Positions 13,330 to 24,997 of a stretch of 64,000 nt of DNA are shown here, one piece after another. The stretch comes from Chamaecyparis obtusa (taxonomy: Eukaryota > Streptophyta > Pinopsida > Cupressales > Cupressaceae). Below the pieces are notes generated by a model. That model made no database searches. It saw only the letters and a list, made by a program, of their open reading frames with translations, and was not told the DNA's origin. The stretch is from contig BSBK01006342.1 of NCBI GenBank assembly GCA_027943335.1, forward strand, positions 1,151,001 through 1,215,000, written 5' to 3'. The position numbers and the translations under genes were made by a program. Every line of letters begins with the position of its first letter. Within the stretch, counting starts at the first letter, position 1.

Positions 13330-13510
13330 TGAATACCCCACCGTTTGCAGTACCTTGGCACTGACTGCCAGGCGGCAGTACCAAGAGTACTGTCGCCGGT
13401 GGAAAGCTGTCAGGGGAGGGCGGAGGACTGTCAGAGTATTGTCAACGGCCTCTGTGCCATGTGGATAGAGGACAAGGGTAGGGGACCCGCGGGTACCCCC
13501 CCCCCCCCTT
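13330..13510. other. GC-rich island inside the 3.8-kb element
   Basis: About 180 bases are markedly GC-rich within otherwise AT-rich DNA. They contain inverted segments (GCAGTACC...GGCGGCAGTACC), repeated CTGTCAG and GTACTG words, and end in a run of ten or more C (about 13,497-13,508). No gene is evident. It may be a CpG-rich promoter patch of the LTR or a small inserted fragment. Confidence 0.5.
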
Positions 13511-15382
13511 TATTAAGTATATTGTATTTTATTTTATAAATTAAAACTTTTTTTTATTGTTAGTTTTTAGAACTATGTTGTTAATGTTATTTTATTAATT
13601 TAGTTTAGTTTTTAATTTATGTTTGCTAATTTATTTTTATTTAATTATTATTTAAATAATTTCATTTGGTAATTAATTAATTTAACTCAATATTAAATGT
13701 TAATTCCTTAATAAAGTTAGTTTATCTATAGTTTAATTCTTATGTTATAAAATGAATTTATGGGGTTAATAATTGTGAATCTTTGGTTTGGACATTTAGT
13801 AATTTAGATTGGGCTATTAATGTTATTACCTTGTATGAATTTAAATTTGAATTGGGTAAATTATGTATTAATTGGGTTATCTAAATTGCAAGATGTATTT
13901 GAGAAGTTGGATAAATTTGCGTAATGATTTAGATTGCTTATATTTGATTTAAGTGTTAGGTTGAAACAGGATCTTTTGTCAAAATTGAATTGTATATTCT
14001 TGTTTTTTTTTTTAGTGATGCAGTCTCTAGTAAGCATAGTTTATTGTGAAGAATTTAGATGCTTTGGACAATTTGATTTGGAATTAATTTTAGGAGTTGT
14101 AGCTATCTTTTGGGGTTATAATCCAAAGGTGGGTTTTGGATATTCTTTTTGTCATGTTTGGTTTCCATGCATATTATGTGGTGGGTGAACTTGTTTTATG
14201 ATGTATCTGGTTTTGCATAAGTTGTTCTAACCCTAGGTGGGTTTGATCCTAGAGGTTTCTAGTTTTGCATGTTGAATCTAGTTGTAGAGATTCAAGAGTT
14301 GTGTTAACTCAGAGTTCTTATTGTTCATGTGAAACCCTAGAGTAGGTCATCTAAGTTTATATCAGGAAGTGGATTGTGAATTGGTGCTGGAGCCCAGAAG
14401 TGGCTACCAGGAGATCCCATTACAAGTAGTTTAATAAGTGATAATTAATAAACATTGAGAGTTTAAAATGAACCTAATAAGATATTTGTGCCTCGCCCAT
14501 GCCTAAGTTCCTGATTGAGATTGTCTAGGATGGGAGTTGAGATGATGCTTGCCGCCTATAGGGACTAGAGATGGCATAGGTAGTACCTTGTCTACACAAG
14601 AGGTTACTATATCCGCATAGAGTCACTAGGGCACCGGGGTCTGAAGGGACTACCAGGATAACCCTAGATTTGACTTATGTGATGACATTTCTTGTATGCA
14701 TCTTAGGTTTCCTATGTGTTCTATTTGCCTCTGGTTGAGTATGTTATACATTGTTGTGCCTTTGAGTTAGAACCTTTCAGGACCTTCTTCCTTGGTTGTT
14801 GTTGTTTGTTATCCGAGTGGGTTCTGATGTTATCTCCTCAGCACGGTGGGAGTGGACCATTTAGGTTCATGAGGTTGGGTGGTAGTGATTCTTTTACCAT
14901 TTGAGATTCTGACATTCGTGCACCGAGGCTGGATGATCCATGTTGCAATTGTTCTTTCTTGTTCTTCTTCTTCTTGAGATCTTGTATCATTATTTCAGTT
15001 ATCAAGAGTTATCATGTTGTATTTCTTTCCAGTTATTGTATTCACATACCCTATGACATGTGTAGTGAATGCTTATTGTTATGGTCACCTTATGGTACTA
15101 GTTGTATTTATGTATTCATGCATTGGATGTTGTATTTATCTTTCAGATGTAATCTTGGGATTTATATCTTTATCTTATATTAACTAATTAACTCTTTCAT
15201 AATCTACGTCAAGGAACCCTTGAGAGTTGTAACCTTTGTAAGTTGTTTATTGCTATGATTTGCTTCCACATTGTAACCTTTGATGTTATTGATTGTTAAC
15301 TTTTAAAAAAAAATATTTTGCAAACTTAGTCACATGTTTAGGTTAAGCTCTTCTAGGTTCCCTAGCGGGGCATTACAAAACA

Positions 15383-16605
15383 TCATCAATATTAGCCTTC
15401 CCATCAAGAGTAATATCCTATACATTTAATCAAACAAGGTGCATTGTTTCCAACTCTAACAACTCCTCCATCATAATTGTTAAACTTTATGAACTTTTTC
15501 ATGTCTTCAGTTATATGATCTGACAACCACTGTGTATAATCCAATCAGCTTTCTTTTCAACTTGAGAAGCTAGGGCTTTTTCTTCCTTAACATATGTTTC
15601 AGGATTTTCTTCTTTAATTGCTACAAATCCTATGTCATCATTATTATCAGTATCACTTTCACTTAAAGTTCTCTCTATACTAGCTTCAAGATCTTCATCA
15701 TTAGCATAATAACATTCCTTAGATCTTCTAGGCTTGAAATTATTTTTGTACTTTTTAACTCTCTTAGAACATTTAGAGGCGAAATGACCATATTCTTGAC
15801 AAGTCCAACATTTAAAATTTTTCTTACCGTCTAGTTCTCTCTTCACAACTAAGGCAATACCTTATTCAATCTTCTTGTCTTCTTCATTTCTAGATCTGAT
15901 GTTGCCAACATAATCTCCACTCACACTAATGCTTCTTGAAAAAGTAGGGCGAACACTAAGAGCATTGAATGTTGTCTCCATTCTAGGCAAATCTCCTGAT
16001 AACCTCAGCTTCATTTTTGTTGCTTTGAATCTTCCAAGAAGAGTCTCTCTTGTAAAGTTTGAAGTAGAAGGTATAACTTGTTCAATCATTTGTGTTGTCT
16101 TCTTAAACGTAGGAGTCAATGTCCTCATAATTTTCCATATAACTTCATTTTATGTCTTTGTTCCTCTACAAGATTTTATTCCTACAAAAATTTATGACAT
16201 TCTACTTGTATAGCTTCTAACAGATTCATCTTCCATCATTCTTATATCTTCAAATGCACATATCCAATTATGTAATCTAACTTTCTTTGCATGTTCATCA
16301 CCTTCAAAAGTAGAGTGTAAAGCTTTCCAAATTTCATGAGATATTTTCAAACATTTTACCTGACTATACTCATTCTCTGGAAGGGATGTCAAAAGTGCTT
16401 CTCTAGCAAGTGTGTTACACATGAATAGATCTCTCTCATAATTAGAACATGTCTCAAGATTACCCTCATCAATGATAGTCTTCTCATCCTTTGTATTCAA
16501 CCAATAACCTAGTCCTAAACACAATAGATGTGTCTTCATCTTTTCTTTCCAGCTGTCAAAATTCACTCCATCAAACTTAGGGCTTTCTTTCCTAAAATTC
16601 ACCAT
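15383..16605 (-). pseudogene. Copia-A gag and start of protease, broken
   Basis: The minus-strand gag starts most plausibly at ATG 16,605 (MVNFRKESPKFDGVNF), 43 bases from the primer site. It has the UBN2/copia gag pattern (W..WK near the N-terminus, later YSQVKCLKISHEIWKAL), then frame breaks near 16,190 and 15,860, then a CCHC knuckle (CWTCQEYGHFASKC, about 15,770). The protease motif reads WIIHSGC at about 15,540; Copia-B has WIIDSGC, so the catalytic aspartate is replaced by histidine. The downstream part is cut by the 3.8-kb insertion at 15,377. Confidence 0.87.
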
Positions 16606-16647
16606 GGATCTCCTTAAGCTGCTAAACTTTTCTATCAAGGACCTACC

Positions 16648-16659
16648 GCTCTGATACCA
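16648..16659 (-). other. Copia-A primer binding site (iMet tRNA type)
   Basis: The plus strand reads GCTCTGATACCA, the complement of TGGTATCAGAGC, two bases from the right LTR. This fixes the minus orientation of the element. Confidence 0.92.
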
Positions 16660-16661
16660 AT

Positions 16662-17854
16662 TGTTAGAAAGTAAAGTCCACCAAGATAACTGAGAGGGGG
16701 GGGGGGTGAATCAATTATCTGATAATTATAACTTTTATCAACTCCAATAGATTTTAACCACGTAAGCAATATAATTACCAACCATAGAAAGATATTCATA
16801 CACAATAACACAATGACACAAGATATGTTGACTAGGGAACCACTTGATCAAAGAGTAAACCCCGGTGGGAATGATGGCCACAAAAGATGCACTAATATGA
16901 ATATTCCTTGTGAAAGGATGGACTCTATTAGGATTCTTATGAAATACATTCAGTACATATGAATCCCTGTTAGGAGATTTTGAATCCTTGCTAAAAGATT
17001 CTAACTCTGTTAGGAGTTATGGAAAATAGAAGGACCCACTGCCCAAATAGCTTCAATCGCAAGATCACTGAACATGTTGTCCAATTGATCTCTAGATTAT
17101 TCAATAGAATAATATCAAATCATTATTGATCTCAACAATATGTTACCTCTTCTTTGACTGTGCCAAACAACACTCACTGCTACACCAGATCTCAATTTTA
17201 GATCTCTATACCTCGCATGTCTTCCTTCATAAATTAACTTTCAAAATCCTTCACTTTATCAATTCAATTCATCTCTATCACTTACAACAAGGAAAAACAT
17301 TCCTTCCTTTATACCACACTCAAGTAATTACAAATGAATCAGGATCCAATTACAAAATAAAAGTTTCCATACGTTACAACAAAAATTACACAAAACTGTC
17401 GGCTTCCAATTAGAATAATTCTTCACACGTGCAACCTCAAATTTTGCACTGTCATCCACATCACTATCAACATGTCTTCAAATACTCTTTAACTACACAA
17501 AACCAAATTCCATCCTGATTAGGAGATATCATCCGATTTCTGCAAACCGCTACTCAGGAACACTGCCTGAATACTGCTTCCACCAAAATGCTCGTAACTT
17601 CCATGAATAAATGAATTACTGTCTGTGCTCTTAACCATGAACATATAACTTATGAAATATTAAATCATCAATGTCACCTAGCTTGATCTACAATATCCCA
17701 TGTGCGCTAATCAAAACACTGTCTACTCCTCCGATAATCTCCAATAGATCACTGTGTTGACATCAGTGACAATCATAGTCATGAATGCAACAACAACTAC
17801 TACAGAATGGCTGCCAATACTCCCATAGGATATATTTAGCATTCATTCCTAATA
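16662..17854 (-). repeat. Copia-A right LTR (5' LTR in element sense)
   Basis: Starts TGTTAGAAAG and ends CCTAATA (CCTAACA in the other copies), about 1,193 bases, with the poly-G and GTGAATCA signature at about 16,694-16,715. The following GACAC at 17,855-17,859 is the target-site duplication. Confidence 0.92.
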
Positions 17855-19516
17855 GACACAATTTTTGGATCACTTGAAACAATCTTTAGATCTCGAGAGA
17901 ACACCAAAAGAAAGAAAAAAACCTTAATCCATCTATATAATTATCAACACACCTTCAACCCTGATTTGCAAAGTGCAACCTTCTGGAAAGCACAAATAAA
18001 GCATTGTTAACCACAACTGTCAAACTGTTATTTTCTGCTCACTGAACCACAAACATCTAGACTAGGATTTTGAATATAAGAGTACAATAGTGAAGCATTG
18101 TTAAACATAATTTTCACATGATCACAAGATACATATATGTCTTCCACTATTCTAAATTAATTAACTTACTTCACTAAGTAGCATACTTTTGGACCACCGC
18201 TGTAATTCACAATGTTTGACAACAATGCCAATAGTCATCCAAACATATATTTCTATCAATAACATTTATCAAGCTCATAGAATTATAATTTTTAAAAAGA
18301 AATAGAGATAAAGCTTGTATAATTATTGTCTCTAGGAGACTCACCCACAAAACTAGACATAGAAGTAGGGAGAATCTCTATGATTTGGAAAAGAATCAAC
18401 AATTAATAATAGCACAATCCAATGAGGTACAAAAAATAAAATATAGAATATAAAAGAAGAGGAAACTATGCGGGCAATTTTAGACATTTTTGGCACTACA
18501 TATGTACCCAATCCATGATTTGTTTGATTTAGCACCTTTTAGTTCCCCAAATTTTTCTTGCAAATTCTCCTCTATCTCTCAACAAAGTGTCACAATATCT
18601 TGTTTATCATAATGTTTTCATGTTTTCTCTAACCCATATCAAGAATGAAATGTCATGGGAAGATGATCCATGCTTCTCAATGGAGGGCCGAATGGTGTCA
18701 TTTCTCATTTATTTCATGTTGTCTCCATCCACAACATTCTATTGGATTTGACTTCTTTTTCTTTTTCTTTTTTAATAAATATTATAAAATTATTATTTTT
18801 AATTTAATTTATTTTATTTTCTATTCATTTATTTATTTTATTCTTACTTTATTCCCATAAGGTAAGGCTTGGAGTTTAATTTGATCGATGTTATTTATTA
18901 ATTTATTTATTACTAACAAAATAGTGAGCTTAGGGTAAGCATTTTTTCAAGAGGGGGAAGAAAATGAATTAAAATAAAATTATTTTATTGGAGTGAGATA
19001 ATTCTTGATAGGTCAATGATAACTTTTTATAACAATAAAAAAAATCAATCTAGGGAACTATATCTCTATTAGTCTAACTAAGTTATAAGGTTCATGGTTT
19101 GTTCTTGGCATAAGTTTCCAATTCTATTATTTTGTTGCATCCTGACAACCTTCATAAGTATCCAATACTTATACATACATTATAACAATATTAGTATCAA
19201 GTTATTCTAATTAACATAGCATATAAGCCTTAATGTAACTATTTCATAAATAAAATGAAACCATTAAATTTACAACTTCTCCATTATTTATAATTATATT
19301 ATGTGTTTATTAAGAAGTAAGTTCACAACATTCACCACTAAGTTCAAAATATTAAAGTTCTCATGGTCTAGATGTTAGAGTTTTGGCTTCGTCCAAATTA
19401 CATCGGGATGATAGGTTAATAAAAAACTAAAATATAGCCCATGCAGTTGTTGTGTATTATCACTTAAATTATGAAATGAAATCCAAGTATAAATTTTATC
19501 TCAATGCTCTTCATTT
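17855..19516. other. Spacer downstream of the unit-1 terpene synthase; no gene seen
   Basis: AT-rich DNA matching 36,459-38,117 in unit 2 base for base apart from scattered changes. Short open stretches such as that at 18,645-18,860 carry no recognisable domain and end in poly-T/A-rich DNA. It is the 3' flank of the TPS pseudogene. Confidence 0.7.
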
Positions 19517-22143
19517 TTATATCACTACTGGAATAACTAAAACTTTGAATACTTCATCCTTGACCTCCTTATCAGAATAGGTTAATCCGTCTCCATGTAT
19601 GTAAATAAGTTGTAATCCTCTATTGAAGTCAAAGCATATCTTCTCCCAATTAAATAAAGAATTATTTGGATTCAACTATATCCAGTTCAATTCTTTTAGT
19701 AATTGTTCAATGAGATGGGTGATGTGTTTTAGTGCCTCTTCTTCTAAACATTCAGGATGGTCCCTTATATAAGAGGAAATGGTAGCTGCAATCTCTCCAT
19801 GGTACTTTTCATCCTTCAACAACATTAGAAATTTGTTAATATAAAAAATGTAAAAAAATGTTTCTATATTTAGTGTATATATCAAAATAGCATCAATCAA
19901 ACCCGAAAATATTGTGCGTCATCAATTAATCATATACACATCCACATGAACTCATCAAATCTGGATTGGTTAAGGAATGTCTTCTGGATAAATTCATCAC
20001 TTAAAATAGGTCCTACTAATAGGATAAAATGTAATAATATTGGTCCAATGGTTGTACTTGGTTTAGAAGTTTTCATGTACTCGTTATAGGTAGGAACATA
20101 TCTACTTTATTTCCATCGCTCTTGCTCAAGGCTAGCCTCAATATAGTCTTCCCACTAAAATAAAACAATGAAGTTTAGTTAGCATTTTCTTTGACAAATG
20201 CATTCCCTGATTTATATATTCTATTTACTTTAGAAATGAGATCAAAATCTTTTTTCTTATATTTTTTCTCTATCAAAAGTAATATTAAGGTGTCTCTTGT
20301 TAGTGTCTAATGAATGGTTTTGATGTAGGCATAATCAATAATAATATGTTACAACACTAAGTATAAAACTCTTAAAAGAAAAAAAATATTTTAAAACAAA
20401 CAACTTAACATAAATATTTAAGAAATATTACAATTTTTCCCATAGGATGGACATAATAGAGTACAAAAATATAATACAACATTCTTTGTTTTCTTAGTTA
20501 TTGATGTCAACATTAATCAACCGTTTCAATTAAAAAGAGAGCTTGAATTCATTGAACATTACTCTTGTATGAGATTTTTCTTTTCCTAAAAATATCCACC
20601 ATCCATCACTTCATCCATGTTTTATTCATTAGTTTCATAAGGTTCGATTTATACAAAATCAATGTATTTTATAAGAGATTTTGTAGGTAATGTATATATT
20701 AGGTGGATCTAATGGCAAGTTACAATTTTCTAATCCTACTGTGCTTTGTAAATTTTTATCTTAGACAAATAATACCTTTTATCCATTGTTTTCAAAAATA
20801 TATTAAAAATGGTTGAAAGAAGTATACATATTGCTTTTGTAATAAAAGGCATCATGTCGCGTCCTTGTCTTTTGGTGGCTTCATTTGTTAGTTCATGCAC
20901 CATTTTGAAAAAAAATTCGAGACAAAATTTGAAATTTTGTGGCATATTTGTCACAATTGAAACATCCCATCCTTGAACAATGGCATTCTTAATAAGTTGG
21001 ACTTGTTCAAATGTTGCATAGTCATCAAAAAGGTCATCCAAAAGAATGGCAATGTTTGAAATTTTGGCAATAATAATTCTGGTGCTAGAAAACTCCACTT
21101 CATCTACTGTGCTAACCTCCCAAAAGAAATATTCAATTAACCGATCTCTCATTGCAATTTTTTTTGGGATGCCAGAATCGACCCACCACCTATGATACAA
21201 ATCACAATTTATGAGAAAAAAATTTAAAAAATAAAGAAAAACATAAAAATTTAATTTAGAACAATATAAATAACAGTCTATTAAAATTATGATGCATGTT
21301 TGATAGTTGATTAGAATTTAAGAGGAGATCTAAAGAGATAGATAAGTGAATGAACTTAAAAATATTAGAAACAAAAATAAAACAAAACAAAATTATAACT
21401 ACTTAAGAAAAAATATTCTAAAATAGATGCCAAAATAAAATAAGAAAATTGATAAAGACATTTGTACACCTTCTTCATTGAACTATACGAAAAATGTTTG
21501 TAAGAATAAATAATAATTATATTTAAAAAATTATAAAGATAGTATGAAAGTATCTAGATTATTACTAATGTACTAGAATGTATCCATTTTAATTTTACAG
21601 ATACATACATACTAGTCCTGAGATTCTTCATCTCCATCTTGTATGTAAATTGCAATATATTAAAATCCAGCTTGGCCAGCTCTAAACTTTTCTCCCCCTA
21701 CAACCTGAAGACAAGAAGAAAATCTTTCTCGTCAGCATAATAAGACTCAAACATTTTCAATATTTGACACTTGAAGAAACAACCTTTCTGACTAATGTTT
21801 GACACATGTGCCTCCGATCATCTAGCTCATAAATTTCTATGAAGTCTTTTTCCTCGCATTTTTTACAAGCCCACGGAAATTCATATATAAGGGCCTACTC
21901 CACCTACAATATTGAGATGAAAATTAATTTAGAATCTCTAATTTCTGTCTTAATTGCTTCCTATTATTTTAATAAGGAATGAAAGATAAAAGCTTAAGTA
22001 GTTACCTCTTTTAAAAAACTTGTGTTATATGTAGTATCTTCAAATTTTTCTAATATTTTTTGAAGGCGTGCATAGGTAAAGATTTTTAGGGAATGCCACA
22101 TTAGAAGCTTTCAAAAGGTTGAACATGCCTCTCATCCCACATT
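19517..22143 (-). pseudogene. Terpene synthase pseudogene, unit 1 (5'-truncated)
   Basis: Class I terpene synthase, C-terminal catalytic part. Exons inferred from GT/AG edges and family match: 22,143-22,006 (partial exon 3, MFNLLKAS), 21,903-21,784 (ALIYEFPWACK, IEIYELDDRRH), 21,704-21,613 (AKLDFNILQF-type), 21,189-20,832 (WWVDSGIP, metal-binding DDLFD, NEATKRQGRDMMPF), 20,154-19,903 (WEDYIEASLEQERW, VPTYNEYM), 19,813-19,517 (DEKYHGEIAATI, FDFNRGLQLIY, ending VVI and stop). Breaks: a 23-base deletion in exon 3, splice donor GT changed to AT after 20,832, in-frame TAA near 20,110, TAG after NWI near 19,678. Everything 5' of 22,143 is missing, at the duplication junction. The protein would have used a prenyl diphosphate; the product cannot be told from the sequence. 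Confidence 0.9.
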
Positions 22144-23413
22144 ATTTGTAGCATAATCTACAATAGTGGTGTTTATCTATCTAACTGAATCCATTGTTTG
22201 CAGCATACATTCAAGTAACTTGTAAATGTAAAGTGCATGAAAACAAACAATAAAAGATTCATGAAATGTAACACACAATAAAAGGATTTTGTTTAAGCAA
22301 AAAACCTTGTTAGAAAGTAAAAAATGCAGTGGGGATGACACCCACAAATTCTTCACTACTGTGGTAAATAAAGTATGTTGGTTAAGGCTACAATTGTGAC
22401 TAGTTCTAATGATCTTACCCTGTTAGGAGTAACATAAGATCGATTAGATATACCTTGTGAAAGGATTTTAGCAACACCAAATAAGTGTGCACTCAGTTAA
22501 GAGATTTACAATAGACTGTTAAGAGATTTTCAATCCCACTATATTAATTAGAAGATAACAGAAAATATCTGTAAATGACAACTTCAACATGTCTAAATCG
22601 GATCTTATGAAATACCTAATAGATTTCACCTTGATGTGTAGTGTATTTCCCTATGTTCTCCTTGGTAGCCTTGTATGTTTCTGAATAAACTAAGAACTAT
22701 CTTTGATACCTGCTCTATCATATAAACCCTTGTTTGAATTCTGATGTCATGTAGGCAAAAACTTCGTCATGATCCCCTATTATGTTGTTATGTCAAAATG
22801 ACACCAATTACAATTATATAGCAAATTGATTCAACCTAATTAGGTTTACAACATCTTAGGAAACCTATGATCTATGGTGTACAAAAATAACCTATATCTA
22901 AAGTTATTAAATAAGAATCATCACAAAATTCAATTACTACATCCATAATAAATGTGCCTCGATCTTGGAAAAATGTTTATAGATCCATGTAAACCATTTA
23001 CATAGATAAATGTTTCATTGTTGATTACTATGTTATTTCTTGAACAACTTGGTAAACACTACATTCTCTATTCAGTGAATAACTTGATGTTGAGTGTGTA
23101 GAATTATCGGTGTTCACTGACTTGGTGCTCGGTAAATTTTGATGCTCAGTAAACATACTCGGTTAAACCAGTATCCTTTTAACTTTTAGTTCTACCTTTT
23201 GACTACTCGGTATGAAGGCTTTGTAAGTTCAACTGACTAGCTTTTATAGCTTCTTATTCCATATTTTACCGACTGATCAACATAGATTACTGACTAATCT
23301 TAGTTGAAAGTAATGACTACATCTAATGAACAAATAGAGATAACACTGAAATTGTGACAACAAATTTTTGGACTAGGACAATAACTAAACATAACCACAA
23401 CACTAGATGACAC
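22144..23413. repeat. LTR-like fragment of an older element; junction and left arm of unit 2
   Basis: Bases 22,610-23,413 repeat 1-804. Bases 22,195-22,620 resemble 51,990-52,440 (shared words around CATACATTCAA, AAATGCATGAAA-like and CTTGTTAGAA-GTAAAAA), so this is part of an LTR of a second family. The first 50 bases after 22,143 have no counterpart next to the unit-2 TPS. GACAC at 23,409-23,413 is the copia target site. Confidence 0.6.
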
Positions 23414-24613
23414 TGTTAGAAAGTAAAGTCCACCAAGATAACTAAGGGGGGGGGGGGGGGGGGGGTGAATCAGTTATCTGATAATTATAACTTTTATCAA
23501 CTTCAATAGATTTTAACCATGTAAGCAATATAATTACCAACCATAGAAAGATATTCATACACAATAACACAATGACACAAGATATGTTGAGTAAGGAACC
23601 TCTTGATCAAAGAGTAAACCCCGGTGGTAATGGTGCCCACAAAAGATGCACTAATATGAATATTCCTTGTGAAAGGATGGAATCTATTAGGAGTCTTATG
23701 AAATACATTCAGTACATATGAATCCCTGTTAGGAGATTTTGAATCCCTGCTAAAAGATTCTAACTCTGTTAGAAGTTATGGAAGACAGAAGGACCCACTA
23801 CCCAAATAGCTTCAATCACAAGATCACTGAACACACTATCCAACTGATCTCTAGATTATTCAATAGAATAATATCAAATCATTACTATTCTCAACAATAT
23901 GTTACCTCTTCTCTGACTATTCCACACCGCACTCACTGCTACACCAGATCTCAATTTCAGATCTTTGTACCTCACATGTCTTCCTTCATAAATTCACTTT
24001 CACAATCTTTCACTTTATCAATTCAATTCATCTCTATCACTTAAAACAAGGAAAAAAATTCCTTCTTTTATGCCACACTCAAGTAATTAGAAATGTTTCG
24101 ACATCCAATTACAAAATAAAAGTTTCAACACGTTACAACAAAAATTACACAAAACTGTCAGCTTCCGATTAGAATAATTCTTCACTCATGTGACCTCAAA
24201 GTTTTGATTATCATCCACATCACTATCAACATGTCTTCAACTGCTCTTTAACTACACAAAACTAGATTCCATCCCGATTAGGAGATATCATTTGATTTCC
24301 ACAAACTGATAATCAAGAACATTGCCTGAATACTACTTCCACCAAAACACTCATAACTTCCATGAATAAATGAATTACTATCTGTGCTCTTAACCATGAA
24401 CATATAACATATCAAAGAGAAAATTCTCAACATTTCATAGCTTGATCTACAATATACCATGTGTGCTAATCAAAACATTGTCTACTCCTCTGCTAATCTC
24501 CAGTAGATCATTGTGTTGACATCAATGACAATCATAGTCATGAATGCAACAACAACTGCTACAGAATGGTTGTCAATACTCCCATAGGATATATTTAGCA
24601 TTCATTCCTAACA
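23414..24613 (-). repeat. Copia-B left LTR (3' LTR in element sense) and polypurine tract
   Basis: TGTTAGAAAG to CCTAACA, 1,200 bases, with an expanded G run of about 18-19 at 23,446-23,465 (about ten in Copia-A). Immediately inside, minus-strand bases 24,622-24,614 read GGGGGATAT, the polypurine tract. Confidence 0.92.
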
Positions 24614-24997
24614 ATATCCCCCATTGGCATTGATGGAAATGTAGATGAAAAACATCCAATGTTCCATGAATCCAATACTTCAATTATGCTGCTCTTAAAA
24701 AATATTTTCAAATCCTCATCATCAATCAAATCTTACTTCGTTTTCCTATTCAGTTCTCTTGAACAAATGGTACAAATGGTTTTTCATGTACACTTCTCCC
24801 CCACTGACATCAATGATAGAAATTTCATCATCATGTCAACAACTCTAATGTCAAAAGACACTATTCAGAAAATACATTCACTAGAGTCCTCATGACTCAG
24901 CTAACATACACATACTCCCCCATAGAGGAAGTACCAACATCCAATCTAGAAGAAAGATAAGGCTCATATACCACTAGATGGATGCAATCAATCTGCA

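Larger units (their letters stand above)
11546..15377 (-). mobile_element. 3.8-kb TG...CA element without coding capacity (large solo LTR or LARD-like)
   Basis: The insertion interrupts Copia-A between the integrase and gag-protease regions and is flanked by AAACA on both sides (11,541-11,545 and 15,378-15,382). The plus strand begins TGTAGTACCTCGC and ends GCGGGGCATTACA; these ends are imperfect inverted repeats of each other, as in an LTR. The minus-strand start TGTAATGCCCCGC looks more like a canonical LTR start, so I give minus orientation. I find no second LTR copy, primer site or polymerase frame inside, so a very long solo LTR is the simplest reading. The interior is AT-rich, with a microsatellite and one GC-rich island. 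Confidence 0.75.
805..17854 (-). mobile_element. Copia-A: Ty1/copia retrotransposon, with two nested insertions
   Basis: Full-length but dead Ty1/copia element in minus orientation. It has two LTRs of about 1,192 bases, an iMet-type primer site beside the right LTR, and gag, protease, integrase, reverse transcriptase and RNase H remains in the copia order on the minus strand. The TSD is GACAC at 800-804 and 17,855-17,859. It is split by a gypsy element (2,864-9,226) and by a 3.8-kb element (11,546-15,377); without these the copia element is about 6.9 kb. Copia-B at 23,414-36,458 has the same flanks, so the two are duplicates of one insertion, not two insertions. Confidence 0.9.

Noticed and set aside
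19517..22143. Functional terpene synthase
   Set aside because: Truncated at exon 3, frameshifted, with a dead splice donor and in-frame stops.
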